From Singulisphaera sp. GP187 (GTDB lineage Bacteria; Planctomycetota; Phycisphaerae; Phycisphaerales; SM1A02), in assembly GCA_945868805.1 (NCBI GenBank), contig CAMBMO010000005.1, forward strand, positions 1 through 64,000: a stretch of 64,000 bases of DNA. Reading direction: 5' to 3'. Position numbers and translations under genes: made by a program. Below the pieces are notes generated by a model. It saw only the letters and a list, made by a program, of their open reading frames with translations. It made no database searches and was not told where the DNA came from. This document shows, one piece after another, positions 52,594 through 61,369 of this stretch (position 1 is the first letter of the stretch; every line of letters begins with the position of its first letter).

Positions 52594-54408
52594 TCAATCT
52601 TTTGTCGCCGGTGTGGTTGCCGGCGTAGTTGCCGGGGCGACAGTCGGAGCAGGCTGACCGCTCTTCGCATCGATCTTCTTCTTCAGATCTCCGAAGTAGT
52701 GCTTGTGCACCTCGCGCAGATTCGCTGGAACGGGATCCTCTTCAGTTCCCTCTTCGTATCCACGACCGATATCACCCGAGAGTTGCTGAAGTGTCGCACG
52801 GCTTTCTCCTACGACGGGAGGAGCGTCGACGAGTTGCCGCGCGATGACCTCGCCGCCAGTCGACTGAACTTTCTCCTTGCGAGCCTTGGTGCCCGTCGCG
52901 GACTTCTCTTTGGTGCGTTCACCACCAGTCCCCAATCCACCCTTGTTGTTCATGTTGGATGTCCCCGGAATAGTCGAGGGGCGATCGCTTTGGCAACTAC
53001 TTTGACACTGCGATCTCGCGGACTCTGCGTCTTTCATCAACTCGTTCAGCATCTCCATTTCGCTCAAGGCATCAGACGCCATCTCGCCGCCGTTTTCAGA
53101 ACTACCTGGCGCCCCCTCCGACGGCTCGCCACCATCGGATGACTTCCCAGCACCGTTTCCAGGCTTCTTCCCACCGTTCTTGCACTGCGAGCACATCGAT
53201 TCACATGCCTTGGCGAGCTTGTCCAGTTTCTCATTCGCGCTTGACTGCGCTTGAAGCGCCTTCTTCAGCGCCTTCTTTTGTTCCTCATTCAAGTTCTTCG
53301 CCGCTTCGATCGCCGACTTCGCCGCGTCGGGGTTCTTGGCGAGTGCGCCGTCGAGTCCTGCATTCTCAAGAGCCTTCTTGAGCGCATCATTCGCTTGCGC
53401 TGCATCCTTGAGTTGTCCCGCGAGATCCTTCAGCTGCTTTGCCAGCTCCTCTCGAGTTTTCGGATCGAGCTTGCCGTCTTCGACTTGTTTTTGAAGTTCC
53501 GCGAGCGCCGACTTCGCCATCGCCGCATCGCCACGCTTGAGTGCCTCGCCGAGCTGCTTCAGTGGACCCGCTTTCGAGGGCTCGATTCGACTGAGCGCAT
53601 CTTTCATCGCTTCGAGTTGCTGAGCTTTTTCCCCAGCGAGCAGATCGTCGAGTCGCTTCGCGAGATCGTTCACTTGCCGAGTCGTTTCGCGACGCACTTC
53701 CTCCGGTGTCGCCAACTTCTCGTCGGTGAGCTCGTTCCCCAACTTCTTGTCCGAGTCTGATTCTCCCACCGCCCTGCTCAATTCGGGATTCGTCTCGATC
53801 TTGGATTGCAGCGAATCGATCTGCATCTTTGCCGCATCGCGAGCTGCTTGAAGTTCCGCATCGCTGAGCGCACTCTGAACCTGCGCATTGCCGAGCGAAA
53901 GCCCCGGCACGAACCACCAGACCGCGCACGAGATTGCCACGAGCGAGGGACCCGCCCACCAACGCCTCGGTCTTTCAATGGGGATAGCTCGATTGAGTGC
54001 TTCGAGCATTCGACGGTCACGAGCGATGGTCAGACCATCCTCGATGGCAACTTGCGCAAAGGGATCGGTGCGACCTGCAACCGCGACGGCAGTCGAGAGT
54101 CGATCGTGCAATCTGAGCCGCACATCGACAACCGAAGCGACCGCAACATCTCCACCCATGCTCGTTCGCGTGAGAACAGCCCAAACGAAAACGCCGATTA
54201 TCACGACCGCCAAGATCGCCACAAACCACATTCCTCGCTCACCTGCGGGTGACCACCATGGCGCGATCAGCTTTGCGCACCCAGAAACAACGGCGAGTAA
54301 CGCACCGGCCCAGATCGATACCCTCGTAACCGATCTCAGGAGTTCCCCGCAAACGAGGCGTCTCCGAGCGCGGGCCACGACTGTCGAGATTGGATTGAGA
54401 TTCGACAT
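52594..54408 (-). CDS. Membrane-anchored coiled-coil protein (DUF4175-like)
   Basis: From ATG 54408 the product has 604 residues. Two N-terminal helices (VSIWAGALLAVVSGCAKLIA and MWFVAILAVVIIGVFVWAVL) are followed by a third (LVAISCAVWWFVPGLSL) and a very long Lys/Glu/Ala-rich coiled coil (about 190-430; LKQLGEALKRGDAAMAKSAL). A Gly/Ser-rich segment contains CxxC-type cysteines (ESMCSQCKNGG). The C-terminus repeats ATTPATTPAT. Architecture resembles DUF4175 proteins found in MoxR/VWA operons. The longer frame to 55104 is antisense to the next gene and was discarded. Confidence 0.75.
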   Translation of the reverse strand: MSNLNPISTVVARARRRLVCGELLRSVTRVSIWAGALLAVVSGCAKLIAPWWSPAGERGMWFVAILAVVIIGVFVWAVLTRTSMGGDVAVASVVDVRLRLHDRLSTAVAVAGRTDPFAQVAIEDGLTIARDRRMLEALNRAIPIERPRRWWAGPSLVAISCAVWWFVPGLSLGNAQVQSALSDAELQAARDAAKMQIDSLQSKIETNPELSRAVGESDSDKKLGNELTDEKLATPEEVRRETTRQVNDLAKRLDDLLAGEKAQQLEAMKDALSRIEPSKAGPLKQLGEALKRGDAAMAKSALAELQKQVEDGKLDPKTREELAKQLKDLAGQLKDAAQANDALKKALENAGLDGALAKNPDAAKSAIEAAKNLNEEQKKALKKALQAQSSANEKLDKLAKACESMCSQCKNGGKKPGNGAGKSSDGGEPSEGAPGSSENGGEMASDALSEMEMLNELMKDAESARSQCQSSCQSDRPSTIPGTSNMNNKGGLGTGGERTKEKSATGTKARKEKVQSTGGEVIARQLVDAPPVVGESRATLQQLSGDIGRGYEEGTEEDPVPANLREVHKHYFGDLKKKIDAKSGQPAPTVAPATTPATTPATKD

Positions 54409-54493
54409 AAGTTCAGGAGCGGTATCAGCGATGACTTGCGACACTTCAATTTGTGATTGGTCTGGGATCGATTCTTTGTTTAGGATAGCCCGA

Positions 54494-55759
54494 ATGCCCC
54501 TTTCAGCCACATCCATGTTGCGACTTCTCTGCGTGTACGGCACGATCTCTCTCGGGACCGTCGCGTTTTCACAGGCATCGACCGAATCGCAGAATCTAAC
54601 GAAGGTTGCAACGAAGACACCGCCACCCACGCTTGCGCAGATTCTCGCTGACATGAAGGCCAAAGCAATCGCGCTGAAGACGCAGGCAACCACTCTGAAC
54701 GCGACCATCGCGAAGAAAAAGGTTGCTGAGTCATCCGAGGCTTTGAACACGCCGGTTGAAATTGCTCCCAAACCGACTGAGCAATCCGACGAGGAGGTAG
54801 CGGTGTCGCAGGAGACGGCGTCCGCTCCGTTGGTGATTGTGGTGGAGCTTGACGCAGAAGTCGCGCCAGAAGTCGCGCCAGAAGTCGCGCCACCTGCCGA
54901 ACCTACTCCGGAGGCTGACCCTGCCACCACCGATGACCCAGATTTGGGCATGGATCCAGTGGCGCAACCTGATCCGATTGCCGAACCAGTTACAGATCCA
55001 GTTGCTGAAGCGTTATCCGAAGTACCAATGGACCCTCCGTCCGAATCAGAACCGACGATCGAACTCGTCATCGAAATCGCACCCGAGGGTGATCCAGCGA
55101 TCACTGCTGAACTTCAATCGTCTGAAGGCGCGACTGCGCAACCACTCGTCATGAGCTTGGTTGTCCTAGATCCGTTCGCGAATCCTGCGACATTCCTCGC
55201 CGAAATCGCCCGACGATATTCGGCCCATTTCGGTTCGAAGCCGATCTCGGCTCCGGTCAACATATTTGACTTCGATGACTTCTCGATCGAACTCCAGCGG
55301 TGGTCGCAGAAGCAGAACCGAATTCTCTGTCAGCCCGTTGCTTGGACCGTTCGAGTGATCCGCACTGAAGCAAGCAAGAATTCCTCAGAACGGGTGCTCG
55401 TCAGTTGTCAGGCAGTCTCTGCCGATGGCGCGATTGTTGGGGATCCGTTCATCGCCGAGATGGATCGGTCATCCACTGCCGACATGATCCAAGCGAATCC
55501 GCGCGCAACGATATTCACATTGGAAGGGACGATCGATTCTCGCCTCGCGTTTTCTGCGGAGCATGAAGCGGACGGAGAGTGGACCCGCAGTGGTGCTTTC
55601 GTCGCCCCCTACTGCGTTTCGAACTGGGTCGTGAATGGTCAACGCCTCAGCCTTGCGACTGCGACAGCAACGCCCGACGCTGAGATTGCTGTTGAGATAG
55701 ACGAACAGCCAACCGAGTCAGCCGAGAAGCCAACTGAGGTCGCACCGAGCGACGAGTGA
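54494..55759 (+). CDS. Exported protein with Glu/Pro/Ala repeats, function unknown
   Basis: From ATG 54494 the 421-residue product has a signal peptide (MLRLLCVYGTISLGTVAFSQ) and a linker rich in Val-Ala-Pro-Glu (about 115-215, including three exact VAPE units). A C-terminal globular domain (about 225-400) follows, with PATFLAEIARRYSAHFGSKP and FDDFSIELQRWSQKQNRILC. The upstream part of the same frame is antisense to the coiled-coil gene and is not used. TAGGAT (54481-54486) ends seven bases before the ATG, another leaderless candidate. The stop overlaps the BFD-like gene. No family is recognised. Confidence 0.7.
   Translation: MPLSATSMLRLLCVYGTISLGTVAFSQASTESQNLTKVATKTPPPTLAQILADMKAKAIALKTQATTLNATIAKKKVAESSEALNTPVEIAPKPTEQSDEEVAVSQETASAPLVIVVELDAEVAPEVAPEVAPPAEPTPEADPATTDDPDLGMDPVAQPDPIAEPVTDPVAEALSEVPMDPPSESEPTIELVIEIAPEGDPAITAELQSSEGATAQPLVMSLVVLDPFANPATFLAEIARRYSAHFGSKPISAPVNIFDFDDFSIELQRWSQKQNRILCQPVAWTVRVIRTEASKNSSERVLVSCQAVSADGAIVGDPFIAEMDRSSTADMIQANPRATIFTLEGTIDSRLAFSAEHEADGEWTRSGAFVAPYCVSNWVVNGQRLSLATATATPDAEIAVEIDEQPTESAEKPTEVAPSDE
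54857..54892 (+). repeat. Three exact 12-base repeats coding for Glu-Val-Ala-Pro
   Basis: GAAGTCGCGCCA occurs three times in tandem, in frame with the exported protein gene, and lies in its Pro/Glu-rich linker. Confidence 0.95.
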
Positions 55760-56013
55760 TGGATCCCGACGATCATGTTTGCCTCTGCTTTCGAGTCAGC
55801 CTTCGAAAATTGAACACATACCTCGATTGCGAACGCCCCCGTGTCGCGAGTCAGCTCTCCGAGTGCTTCGGAGCGGGAACCGGATGCCACTGGTGCGTTC
55901 CATTCCTTCAGAAGTTGCACCACCAGTGGGAAGCGGGCGAAAGCCCGGTCATGACGGATGAGCCAAGCGAGTACGCACGACAGCGCGAGGAATATCGTCA
56001 GGCGAAGCCGTAG
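55756..56013 (+). CDS. BFD-like [2Fe-2S] protein
   Basis: The 85-residue protein has the bacterioferritin-associated-ferredoxin pattern CLC (Cys 9, 11) and GCHWC (Cys 44, 47), i.e. CxC-x32-CxxC, with the helix-turn region LSECFGAGTGC between. BFD proteins help release iron from bacterioferritin; related domains occur in nitrite reductases. It lies immediately upstream of the feo genes, fitting iron handling. The GTG at 55756 overlaps the upstream stop; the next codon is ATG (55759) and may be the true start. Confidence 0.85.
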   Translation: MMDPDDHVCLCFRVSLRKLNTYLDCERPRVASQLSECFGAGTGCHWCVPFLQKLHHQWEAGESPVMTDEPSEYARQREEYRQAKP

Positions 56014-56061
56014 TAGTTCCCAACCATCGATCTTGATTAGAAAATGCGACTTTGGAGTGAT

Positions 56062-56090
56062 TTGATATTGAGACTGAGTCTCAATACCAT
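56062..56090 (+). promoter_or_regulatory. feoA promoter with Fur-type palindrome
   Basis: TTGATA (56062-56067) and TACCAT (56085-56090) are exactly 17 bases apart. The spacer is occupied by the perfect palindrome ATTGAGACTGAGTCTCAAT (56067-56085). Its size and place fit a Fur-family operator that shuts off iron uptake when iron is plentiful. The feoA ATG follows the -10 box after six bases, predicting a leaderless mRNA. Confidence 0.8.
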
Positions 56091-56096
56091 CTCTCG

Positions 56097-56357
56097 ATGG
56101 CATTTGCACCGATCAGAATTCCGCTCAGTCAACTCGCGCGCGGGCAGCGAGCGATGGTGGAATGCTCGGCGCTTGACGCACTCCCGAGCGAGCACCGATG
56201 CCTCCTCGCCGCGATGGGATTGGGCGAAGCTTGCGAAATTCGAGTGTGCCGACCAGGCACGCCGTGCATCGTGCAGATTGATCGAACCAGATTGGGGCTC
56301 ACTCGCGAGATCGCCGACCGAATCATGGTGACTCCAATCGAATCGAACTCGCCGTGA
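56097..56357 (+). CDS. feoA: Ferrous iron transport accessory protein FeoA
   Basis: The 86-residue SH3-like protein has the FeoA pattern IPLSQLARGQRAMVE, LAAMGLGEACEIRVCRPG and DRTRLGLTREIADRIMV. FeoA binds FeoB and supports Fe(II) uptake. It follows the Fur-type promoter and its stop overlaps feoB by four bases. Confidence 0.93.
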   Translation: MAFAPIRIPLSQLARGQRAMVECSALDALPSEHRCLLAAMGLGEACEIRVCRPGTPCIVQIDRTRLGLTREIADRIMVTPIESNSP

Positions 56358-58309
56358 TTGCGCGCGTTGCGTTGCTTGGGAACCCGAATTCGGGAAAGAG
56401 CACGCTCTTCAATCGACTCTGCGGTCTTCGCACGAAGACAGCGAACTTTCCTGGAAGCACAGTTCAGCATCAGACAGGGAGATTTGCGACCGCCACGGGA
56501 GTCGAAATCGACCTGATCGATTTGCCGGGGATTTACAGTTTGATGTTGGAGATGCCAGAGAGCAAGCTCTGCACGGATTGCCTCGAGGGAAGAATTGGCG
56601 ATGGGCGCCCCGATGCGGCACTGATCGTGCTCGATGCGAACAACCTCGCCCGACATTTGCAATTCGCCGCGAGTGCGCTCCGGCGAGGACTTCCGAGTGT
56701 CGTCGCCATCAACATGGTCGACCTCGCGAAGCGTCGCGGATTGGTCATCGACGAGAAACTCGCATCGCAGACGCTTGGCGTTCCGGTCGTCGCAATCTCC
56801 GCTCGAACTGGTGAGGGAATCGATCGATTGGTCGAACAACTGACTCGCACCGTATCCGGTGGATCCGTTGCGAATCCTGATCGCCCATTCCCCGAGTCCG
56901 AACCTGGATCGATCAAGAGTGCAATCTGGGCCGCCGAGACATTTGGACGGATTGCGGCTCATCCTCCCGAAGTCGAAGCGGATGGAATGACGGTGCACGA
57001 CCGACTCGACGCTGCATTCACACACCCTCTGCTCGGAATCATCTGTTTCGCGCTCGCAATGTCGCTCCTTTTCGCCTCGATTTACTGGCTCGCGCAATTT
57101 CCGATGGATGCAATCGACGCAATCTTTGGATGGGTCGGTCTTGAGATCACATTGTTCCTTCCCGCTGGAGTCCTTGAGGACCTCTTGGTGAATGGCGTCG
57201 TGGGCGGTCTCGCCGCGACCGTTGTCTTTTTACCGCAGATCGTCTTGCTCTTCTTCCTGCTCGCACTGCTCGAAGATTCTGGATACCTCGCGAGAGCGGC
57301 TTTCGCAGTCGACCGCACGATGCGCAGATTTGGATTGCCTGGACAGGCCTTTATGCCCCTGCTCTCCTCCCACGCTTGCGCACTTCCGGGCATCATGGCG
57401 ACTCGGCTGATCCCGAATCAACGAGATCGGCTCGCGACCATTCTCGTCGCACCGTTTATGAGTTGCAGTGCGCGCGTTCCGGTCTATGCGTTGCTGACGA
57501 GCGTGCTCTTTGCCGGGCGACCGATCCTCGCGGGGTTGGCATTCACCGGTTGCTATGTCCTCGGTGGAATTGCAGGGCTCGCGACATCGGCGCTCTTGCG
57601 ACGGACGATTCTTCGAGGACCGAGCACTCCGATGATGCTCGAATTGCCTGACTATCGAATTCCAAGCATTCGAAACGCCCTCGTCGTCTCCATCGACCGC
57701 GGGTACTTTTTCCTCAAGAATGCGGGAAGCGTGATCCTCGCGATCGCGATTGTGATGTGGTGGTTGAGCGCCTATCCAAAGTCTCCGTTCACCCAGGAGA
57801 GCATCGCGCTTCAAGCACGTGCGAGCGAAGTGGTGCAATCCGACCCAGCCGCTGCCGAGGACCTCCAACTTCAGGCGCGCCGTTTCGATGAGCGTGCGCA
57901 GCAAGCGCACTCATTCGCAGGGAAAATCGGGGGAGCGCTACAACCTCTTTTTGCGCCGATTGGACTTGACCGACAATTAACAGTCGCGGTCCTAACAAGC
58001 TTTCTCGCTCGAGAAGTGTTCATTACAACAGTCTTCGTCCTCGCTGGAGCGGGTGCCGACGCAGACTCCGAGGATCAGGGAACTCTCGCAACGATTCGAA
58101 GCGCCACTCGAGAGGGCGGACTTCCGCTCTTTACCCTGCCGACTTCCGGCGCTCTGCTCGTCTTTTTCGTGCTCGCGATGCAATGTCTCCCCACCCTCGT
58201 CGTCGTCCGGCGGGAGACGGGATCCTGGCGATGGCCACTGCTGCAATTTGGATACATGTCGGTGGTCGCCTACCTGGCGGCCTTCGTCACCTATCGTTTG
58301 ATGTCATGA
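56354..58309 (+). CDS. feoB: Ferrous iron transporter FeoB
   Basis: This is 651 residues. The N-terminal G-protein domain has LLGNPNSGKSTLFNRLCG (G1), DLPGIYSL (G3), AINMVDLAK (G4) and ISARTGEG (G5). After a linker, Gate motifs and helices follow, with HACALPGIMATRLIPNQRD, SCSARVPVYALL and FLAREVFITTVFVLAG. It imports Fe(II) across the inner membrane. The start is a TTG/GTG-type codon overlapping feoA. Confidence 0.96.
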   Translation: MIARVALLGNPNSGKSTLFNRLCGLRTKTANFPGSTVQHQTGRFATATGVEIDLIDLPGIYSLMLEMPESKLCTDCLEGRIGDGRPDAALIVLDANNLARHLQFAASALRRGLPSVVAINMVDLAKRRGLVIDEKLASQTLGVPVVAISARTGEGIDRLVEQLTRTVSGGSVANPDRPFPESEPGSIKSAIWAAETFGRIAAHPPEVEADGMTVHDRLDAAFTHPLLGIICFALAMSLLFASIYWLAQFPMDAIDAIFGWVGLEITLFLPAGVLEDLLVNGVVGGLAATVVFLPQIVLLFFLLALLEDSGYLARAAFAVDRTMRRFGLPGQAFMPLLSSHACALPGIMATRLIPNQRDRLATILVAPFMSCSARVPVYALLTSVLFAGRPILAGLAFTGCYVLGGIAGLATSALLRRTILRGPSTPMMLELPDYRIPSIRNALVVSIDRGYFFLKNAGSVILAIAIVMWWLSAYPKSPFTQESIALQARASEVVQSDPAAAEDLQLQARRFDERAQQAHSFAGKIGGALQPLFAPIGLDRQLTVAVLTSFLAREVFITTVFVLAGAGADADSEDQGTLATIRSATREGGLPLFTLPTSGALLVFFVLAMQCLPTLVVVRRETGSWRWPLLQFGYMSVVAYLAAFVTYRLMS

Positions 58310-58584
58310 GCGCGTTTCCCATCGGAGATTGGCAATTCTGGGTTGCGACAGGCATAGCCCTCATCGCGCTCTGGTTCACGATCCGACCGATGATGCCACG
58401 CCGAGGTAAGTCGCCTGCGTGCCCCAGTTGCCCAACGACTGCTGGGGAGAAACCGACGCGACCCACGCTTGCCAAACTGACGATGGACGGCACTGAGATC
58501 CCGATGATCCAGAAGGTCCCGATGATCCAGAAGCGCGATCACGATCCTGCGAAGTCTCCTTCCAAGTCTCCTGCGAAAAACTAG
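58306..58584 (+). CDS. Small membrane protein encoded behind feoB (FeoB-associated type)
   Basis: The 92-residue product has one N-terminal helix (WQFWVATGIALIALWFTI), a short Cys motif (ACPSCP, about 38-43) and a basic tail containing two IPMIQK/VPMIQK repeats and two KSP repeats. Position and topology fit FeoB-associated Cys-rich membrane proteins, although it has only two cysteines. ATGA overlap with feoB and convergent overlap with ispD (stops share three bases). Confidence 0.75.
   Translation: MSAFPIGDWQFWVATGIALIALWFTIRPMMPRRGKSPACPSCPTTAGEKPTRPTLAKLTMDGTEIPMIQKVPMIQKRDHDPAKSPSKSPAKN
58498..58533 (+). repeat. Eighteen-base direct repeat in the small feo membrane gene
   Basis: ATCCCGATGATCCAGAAG is followed at once by the same sequence with one change at the first base. 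It codes for IPMIQK and VPMIQK. The core GATGATCCAGA also occurs in a short repeat near the start of the NRPS gene (27067-27090). Confidence 0.9.
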
Positions 58585-59372
58585 AACCGTTTGTGTGCAG
58601 GGCGTTGCTCCTGGACACGGTGTCCGAGGATCGCACGAATGATCGACAAGTCCGTAGGGGTCGTCACCTTCATGTTGCGAGGATCGCCTTCCACCACGAG
58701 AACTGGCTCACCCAATCGCTCCACCAACATTGCATCGTCAGTCGCATCTGAGAGATCGTCTTGCGCATACGCACGGCGCAAGAGTTCTGCTGAAAAGATC
58801 TGAGGTGTCTGGATCGCCATCAAGCGCGTGCGATCGATTGTCGCTTCAACCCTCCGACCCCGCACTGATTCACGCCCCGCGTCTCCAAGAATCGCATCGG
58901 CGACAGCTTCGTCCGGAGCCGCCGCGAATGTCTCGGTCGTCACTCGTTTGAGAGTCGAACGAATCGGGTCACCAGGAACGACAGCTGAAGCGACTCGCGC
59001 AGCGTCGATGAGTCTCGTCAGAAGCGCCTCGTTCAATCCAGGCCTCGCCGCATCGTGTACCGCAATGTGTGTGCACTCCTGAGGCACCGCCGCGATCGCA
59101 TTTCGCACGCTTTCCCATCTTTCCGCTCGTCCGCCCGCGACGATGATCACGCCGTGAAATCCGAGTTGTGCACCGTAGCGCCCACGAAACTCGTCGATTG
59201 ATTCCGGCGGCGCGGCAACGATGATCGTCGCCACTTCTTCGCGCTTCGTGAATATCTCAACTGTCCGCAGGAGAAGTGGTCTTCCCCCGAGATCCTCTCC
59301 TAACTTGTCTCCACCGAAGCGGGTCCCCTGCCCGGCCGCTGGAATGATCACCGCCACCTTGAAATCGCTCAT
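58581..59372 (-). CDS. ispD: 2-C-methyl-D-erythritol 4-phosphate cytidylyltransferase
   Basis: This is 263 residues with the IspD signature: VIIPAAGQGTRFGGDKLGED near the start, IAVHDAARPGLNEALLTRLI, the TIDRTRLMAIQTPQIFSAEL segment and DDAMLVERLGEPVLVVEGDP then NMKVTTPTDL at the end. It makes CDP-methylerythritol in the non-mevalonate isoprenoid route. ATG 59372 overlaps the hsp70 stop (ATGA). A stretch about 30 residues longer than the E. coli enzyme is spread through the middle. Confidence 0.94.
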   Translation of the reverse strand: MSDFKVAVIIPAAGQGTRFGGDKLGEDLGGRPLLLRTVEIFTKREEVATIIVAAPPESIDEFRGRYGAQLGFHGVIIVAGGRAERWESVRNAIAAVPQECTHIAVHDAARPGLNEALLTRLIDAARVASAVVPGDPIRSTLKRVTTETFAAAPDEAVADAILGDAGRESVRGRRVEATIDRTRLMAIQTPQIFSAELLRRAYAQDDLSDATDDAMLVERLGEPVLVVEGDPRNMKVTTPTDLSIIRAILGHRVQEQRPAHKRF

Positions 59373-61318
59373 GAAGTGCTCCCTGTATTCGACCGACCTT
59401 GGTTCGATCCCATCGTCCGCAAACTCGTCGAAATCGACTGCTCGTGCATAACGACGCTCGCGCGATCCAATTCCTCTTTGGCACGTTGAAAGGCATCGGC
59501 ATCGACCTCGCGTGGCGATCTCTCCGCCAGCGATATGTAGCCCTTGAGCGTCGAGATCAATCGCTCGAGCGAATCCACATACTCGGGCGAGAGCTCCCCG
59601 CGAACTCGGGTCAGCGCATCACCGATCCACTTGATGTCGAGCAATGAATGGACCGACAAATCGACGACTCGATGTTGATGCATGTCCGAACGCGCGTTGA
59701 CCACGCTTTCACGTTCGATGCGATCGATGTCTTCGCTGGTCAAACCGAAGCTCGGTACGACTTGCACGGTGGCTCGTCGCCCGCTCCGGCGCTCACCTGC
59801 GGTGACCTGCAAAATTCCATTTGCGTCGACGATGAATTCGACTTCGATCTGAGGAATTCCCGCCGGCATCGGAGGAATGTCGCGCAGTTCGAATCGCGCA
59901 AGCGAACGGCAGTCGATCGCCATCTCCCGCTCGCCCTGCAAGACATGCACTTTCACATGAGTTTGATTGTCGACGCTCGTCGAAAACATCTCCCTCGCTC
60001 GCGATGGAATCGTCGCGTTTCGAGTCAGGAGTTTCGCGACAGCGCCTCCAACCGTCTCGATTCCCAATGAGAGCGGAATCACATCGAGCAGGAGGACATC
60101 ACGGCGAGTTCCTTGCAAGATGGCCGCTTGGGTCGCCGCGCCAAGGGCAACAATCGAATCTGGATCGATTGCCGTGTAGGGATCCAAGTTGAAGAAATCG
60201 CGCACCCTGCTCCGCACGAGTGGAATTCTTGTCGATCCACCAACGAGTACGACTCGGTCGATCGCGGGATCGCCCGCGTCCCGCATCGCACGTTCGCACG
60301 CTGCGACTGTGCGCTCGACGAACGGACTTGCAATCAGCTCAAACTCCGACCGTGTCACCGTGCGTTTGAACTGAAGACCTTTGCCCAGATCTACTTCAAG
60401 ATCAATGGTCTCGCGCTGAGAGAGCGCGATCTTTGTCGACTCGGCAAGATCGCGCAAGCCTTGAAGTGCGAACGAGTCCAGGGTGATTTCCGCGGTACGC
60501 CCCGAGTTCGTCACGACACCTCCGATGAGCGACTGCGCGAGCGCGTGATCGAGATCATCTCCGCCGAGTCTCGTATCGCCCGCAGTTGCGATCACCCGGA
60601 ACAGGTCGCCATCGCCCGCGACCTCTTCCGGAACGATCTCGAGGATGGAGACATCGAATGTTCCGCCGCCGAAGTCGTAGACAGCGATTGTCTTCGCTTC
60701 ACGGTGCCGACCAATCCCATAGGCGAGAGCGGCGGCAGTCGGCTCGTTGACGATGCGCACCGCGTCCAATCCGGCCAGACGCGCTGACTCTCGTGTCGCC
60801 TGTCGCTGGCCATCGTCAAAATAAGCAGGAACGGTGATGACCGCCCGTCTGACTTCGCACCCAAGTCGCGACTGAGCGATGTCACGCAACTCGCGCAGGA
60901 TGAGAGCGGCGACTTCTTGCGGAAGGACAACAGCTCCTCCCACAGATATTGCGGCAAGCCCACTCGTACCTCGGACCACATCGAATTGGAATCCGCCAGG
61001 AGTTGCGATCGCCTCTTCGAACGATCGTCCCATGAGTCGCTTTGAACTCAGCACAGTGTCGCGTGGAAATTCTGACGCATTCCGACGTGCCTTTGAGCCG
61101 ATTTCGACTGGAATTCCGTCTCGATATCGCACCACCGATGGCAGCAATCTCTCGCCCGAATCGCTTTCGAGGATTCGAGGACCTGCGTCGTCGCAGTACG
61201 CCACAAGCGAATGAGTCGTGCCCAAATCGATTCCGACGATTGGATCCCCTTCTGGGTCTGAAAGCGAATCGGAGAGCGAATCAGAATTCGGTTCGGGTGC
61301 AGGACGTGACGCGGACAT
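59369..61318 (-). CDS. Hsp70-family chaperone (DnaK/HscA-like)
   Basis: This is 649 residues with the Hsp70 phosphate and adenosine motifs VGIDLGTTHSLVAYC, YDFGGGTFDVSILE and VVLVGGSTRIPLVRSRVRDF, and a substrate-binding domain with IPSRAREMFSTSVDNQTHVK and GILQVTAGER. The C-terminal lid is present but the acidic DnaK tail is absent. An N-terminal Ser/Asp/Glu extension (about 27 residues) precedes the ATPase domain. The absence of dnaJ/grpE beside it and some divergence suggest an accessory, HscA-like or planctomycete-specific paralogue. TAGAAT lies nine bases before the ATG. Confidence 0.9.
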   Translation of the reverse strand: MSASRPAPEPNSDSLSDSLSDPEGDPIVGIDLGTTHSLVAYCDDAGPRILESDSGERLLPSVVRYRDGIPVEIGSKARRNASEFPRDTVLSSKRLMGRSFEEAIATPGGFQFDVVRGTSGLAAISVGGAVVLPQEVAALILRELRDIAQSRLGCEVRRAVITVPAYFDDGQRQATRESARLAGLDAVRIVNEPTAAALAYGIGRHREAKTIAVYDFGGGTFDVSILEIVPEEVAGDGDLFRVIATAGDTRLGGDDLDHALAQSLIGGVVTNSGRTAEITLDSFALQGLRDLAESTKIALSQRETIDLEVDLGKGLQFKRTVTRSEFELIASPFVERTVAACERAMRDAGDPAIDRVVLVGGSTRIPLVRSRVRDFFNLDPYTAIDPDSIVALGAATQAAILQGTRRDVLLLDVIPLSLGIETVGGAVAKLLTRNATIPSRAREMFSTSVDNQTHVKVHVLQGEREMAIDCRSLARFELRDIPPMPAGIPQIEVEFIVDANGILQVTAGERRSGRRATVQVVPSFGLTSEDIDRIERESVVNARSDMHQHRVVDLSVHSLLDIKWIGDALTRVRGELSPEYVDSLERLISTLKGYISLAERSPREVDADAFQRAKEELDRASVVMHEQSISTSLRTMGSNQGRSNTGSTS

Positions 61319-61369
61319 CGTCCGTCGATTCTAGGTCGAGACCTCCCGCTTAGCCGTGCGTTCTCGTTG

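Noticed and set aside
54409-55104. Ser/Gly/Ala-rich N-terminal extension of the minus-strand coiled-coil gene
   Set aside because: It is the antisense reading of the exported protein gene (54494-55759), which has a signal peptide and normal composition. The coiled-coil protein has a good ATG at 54408.
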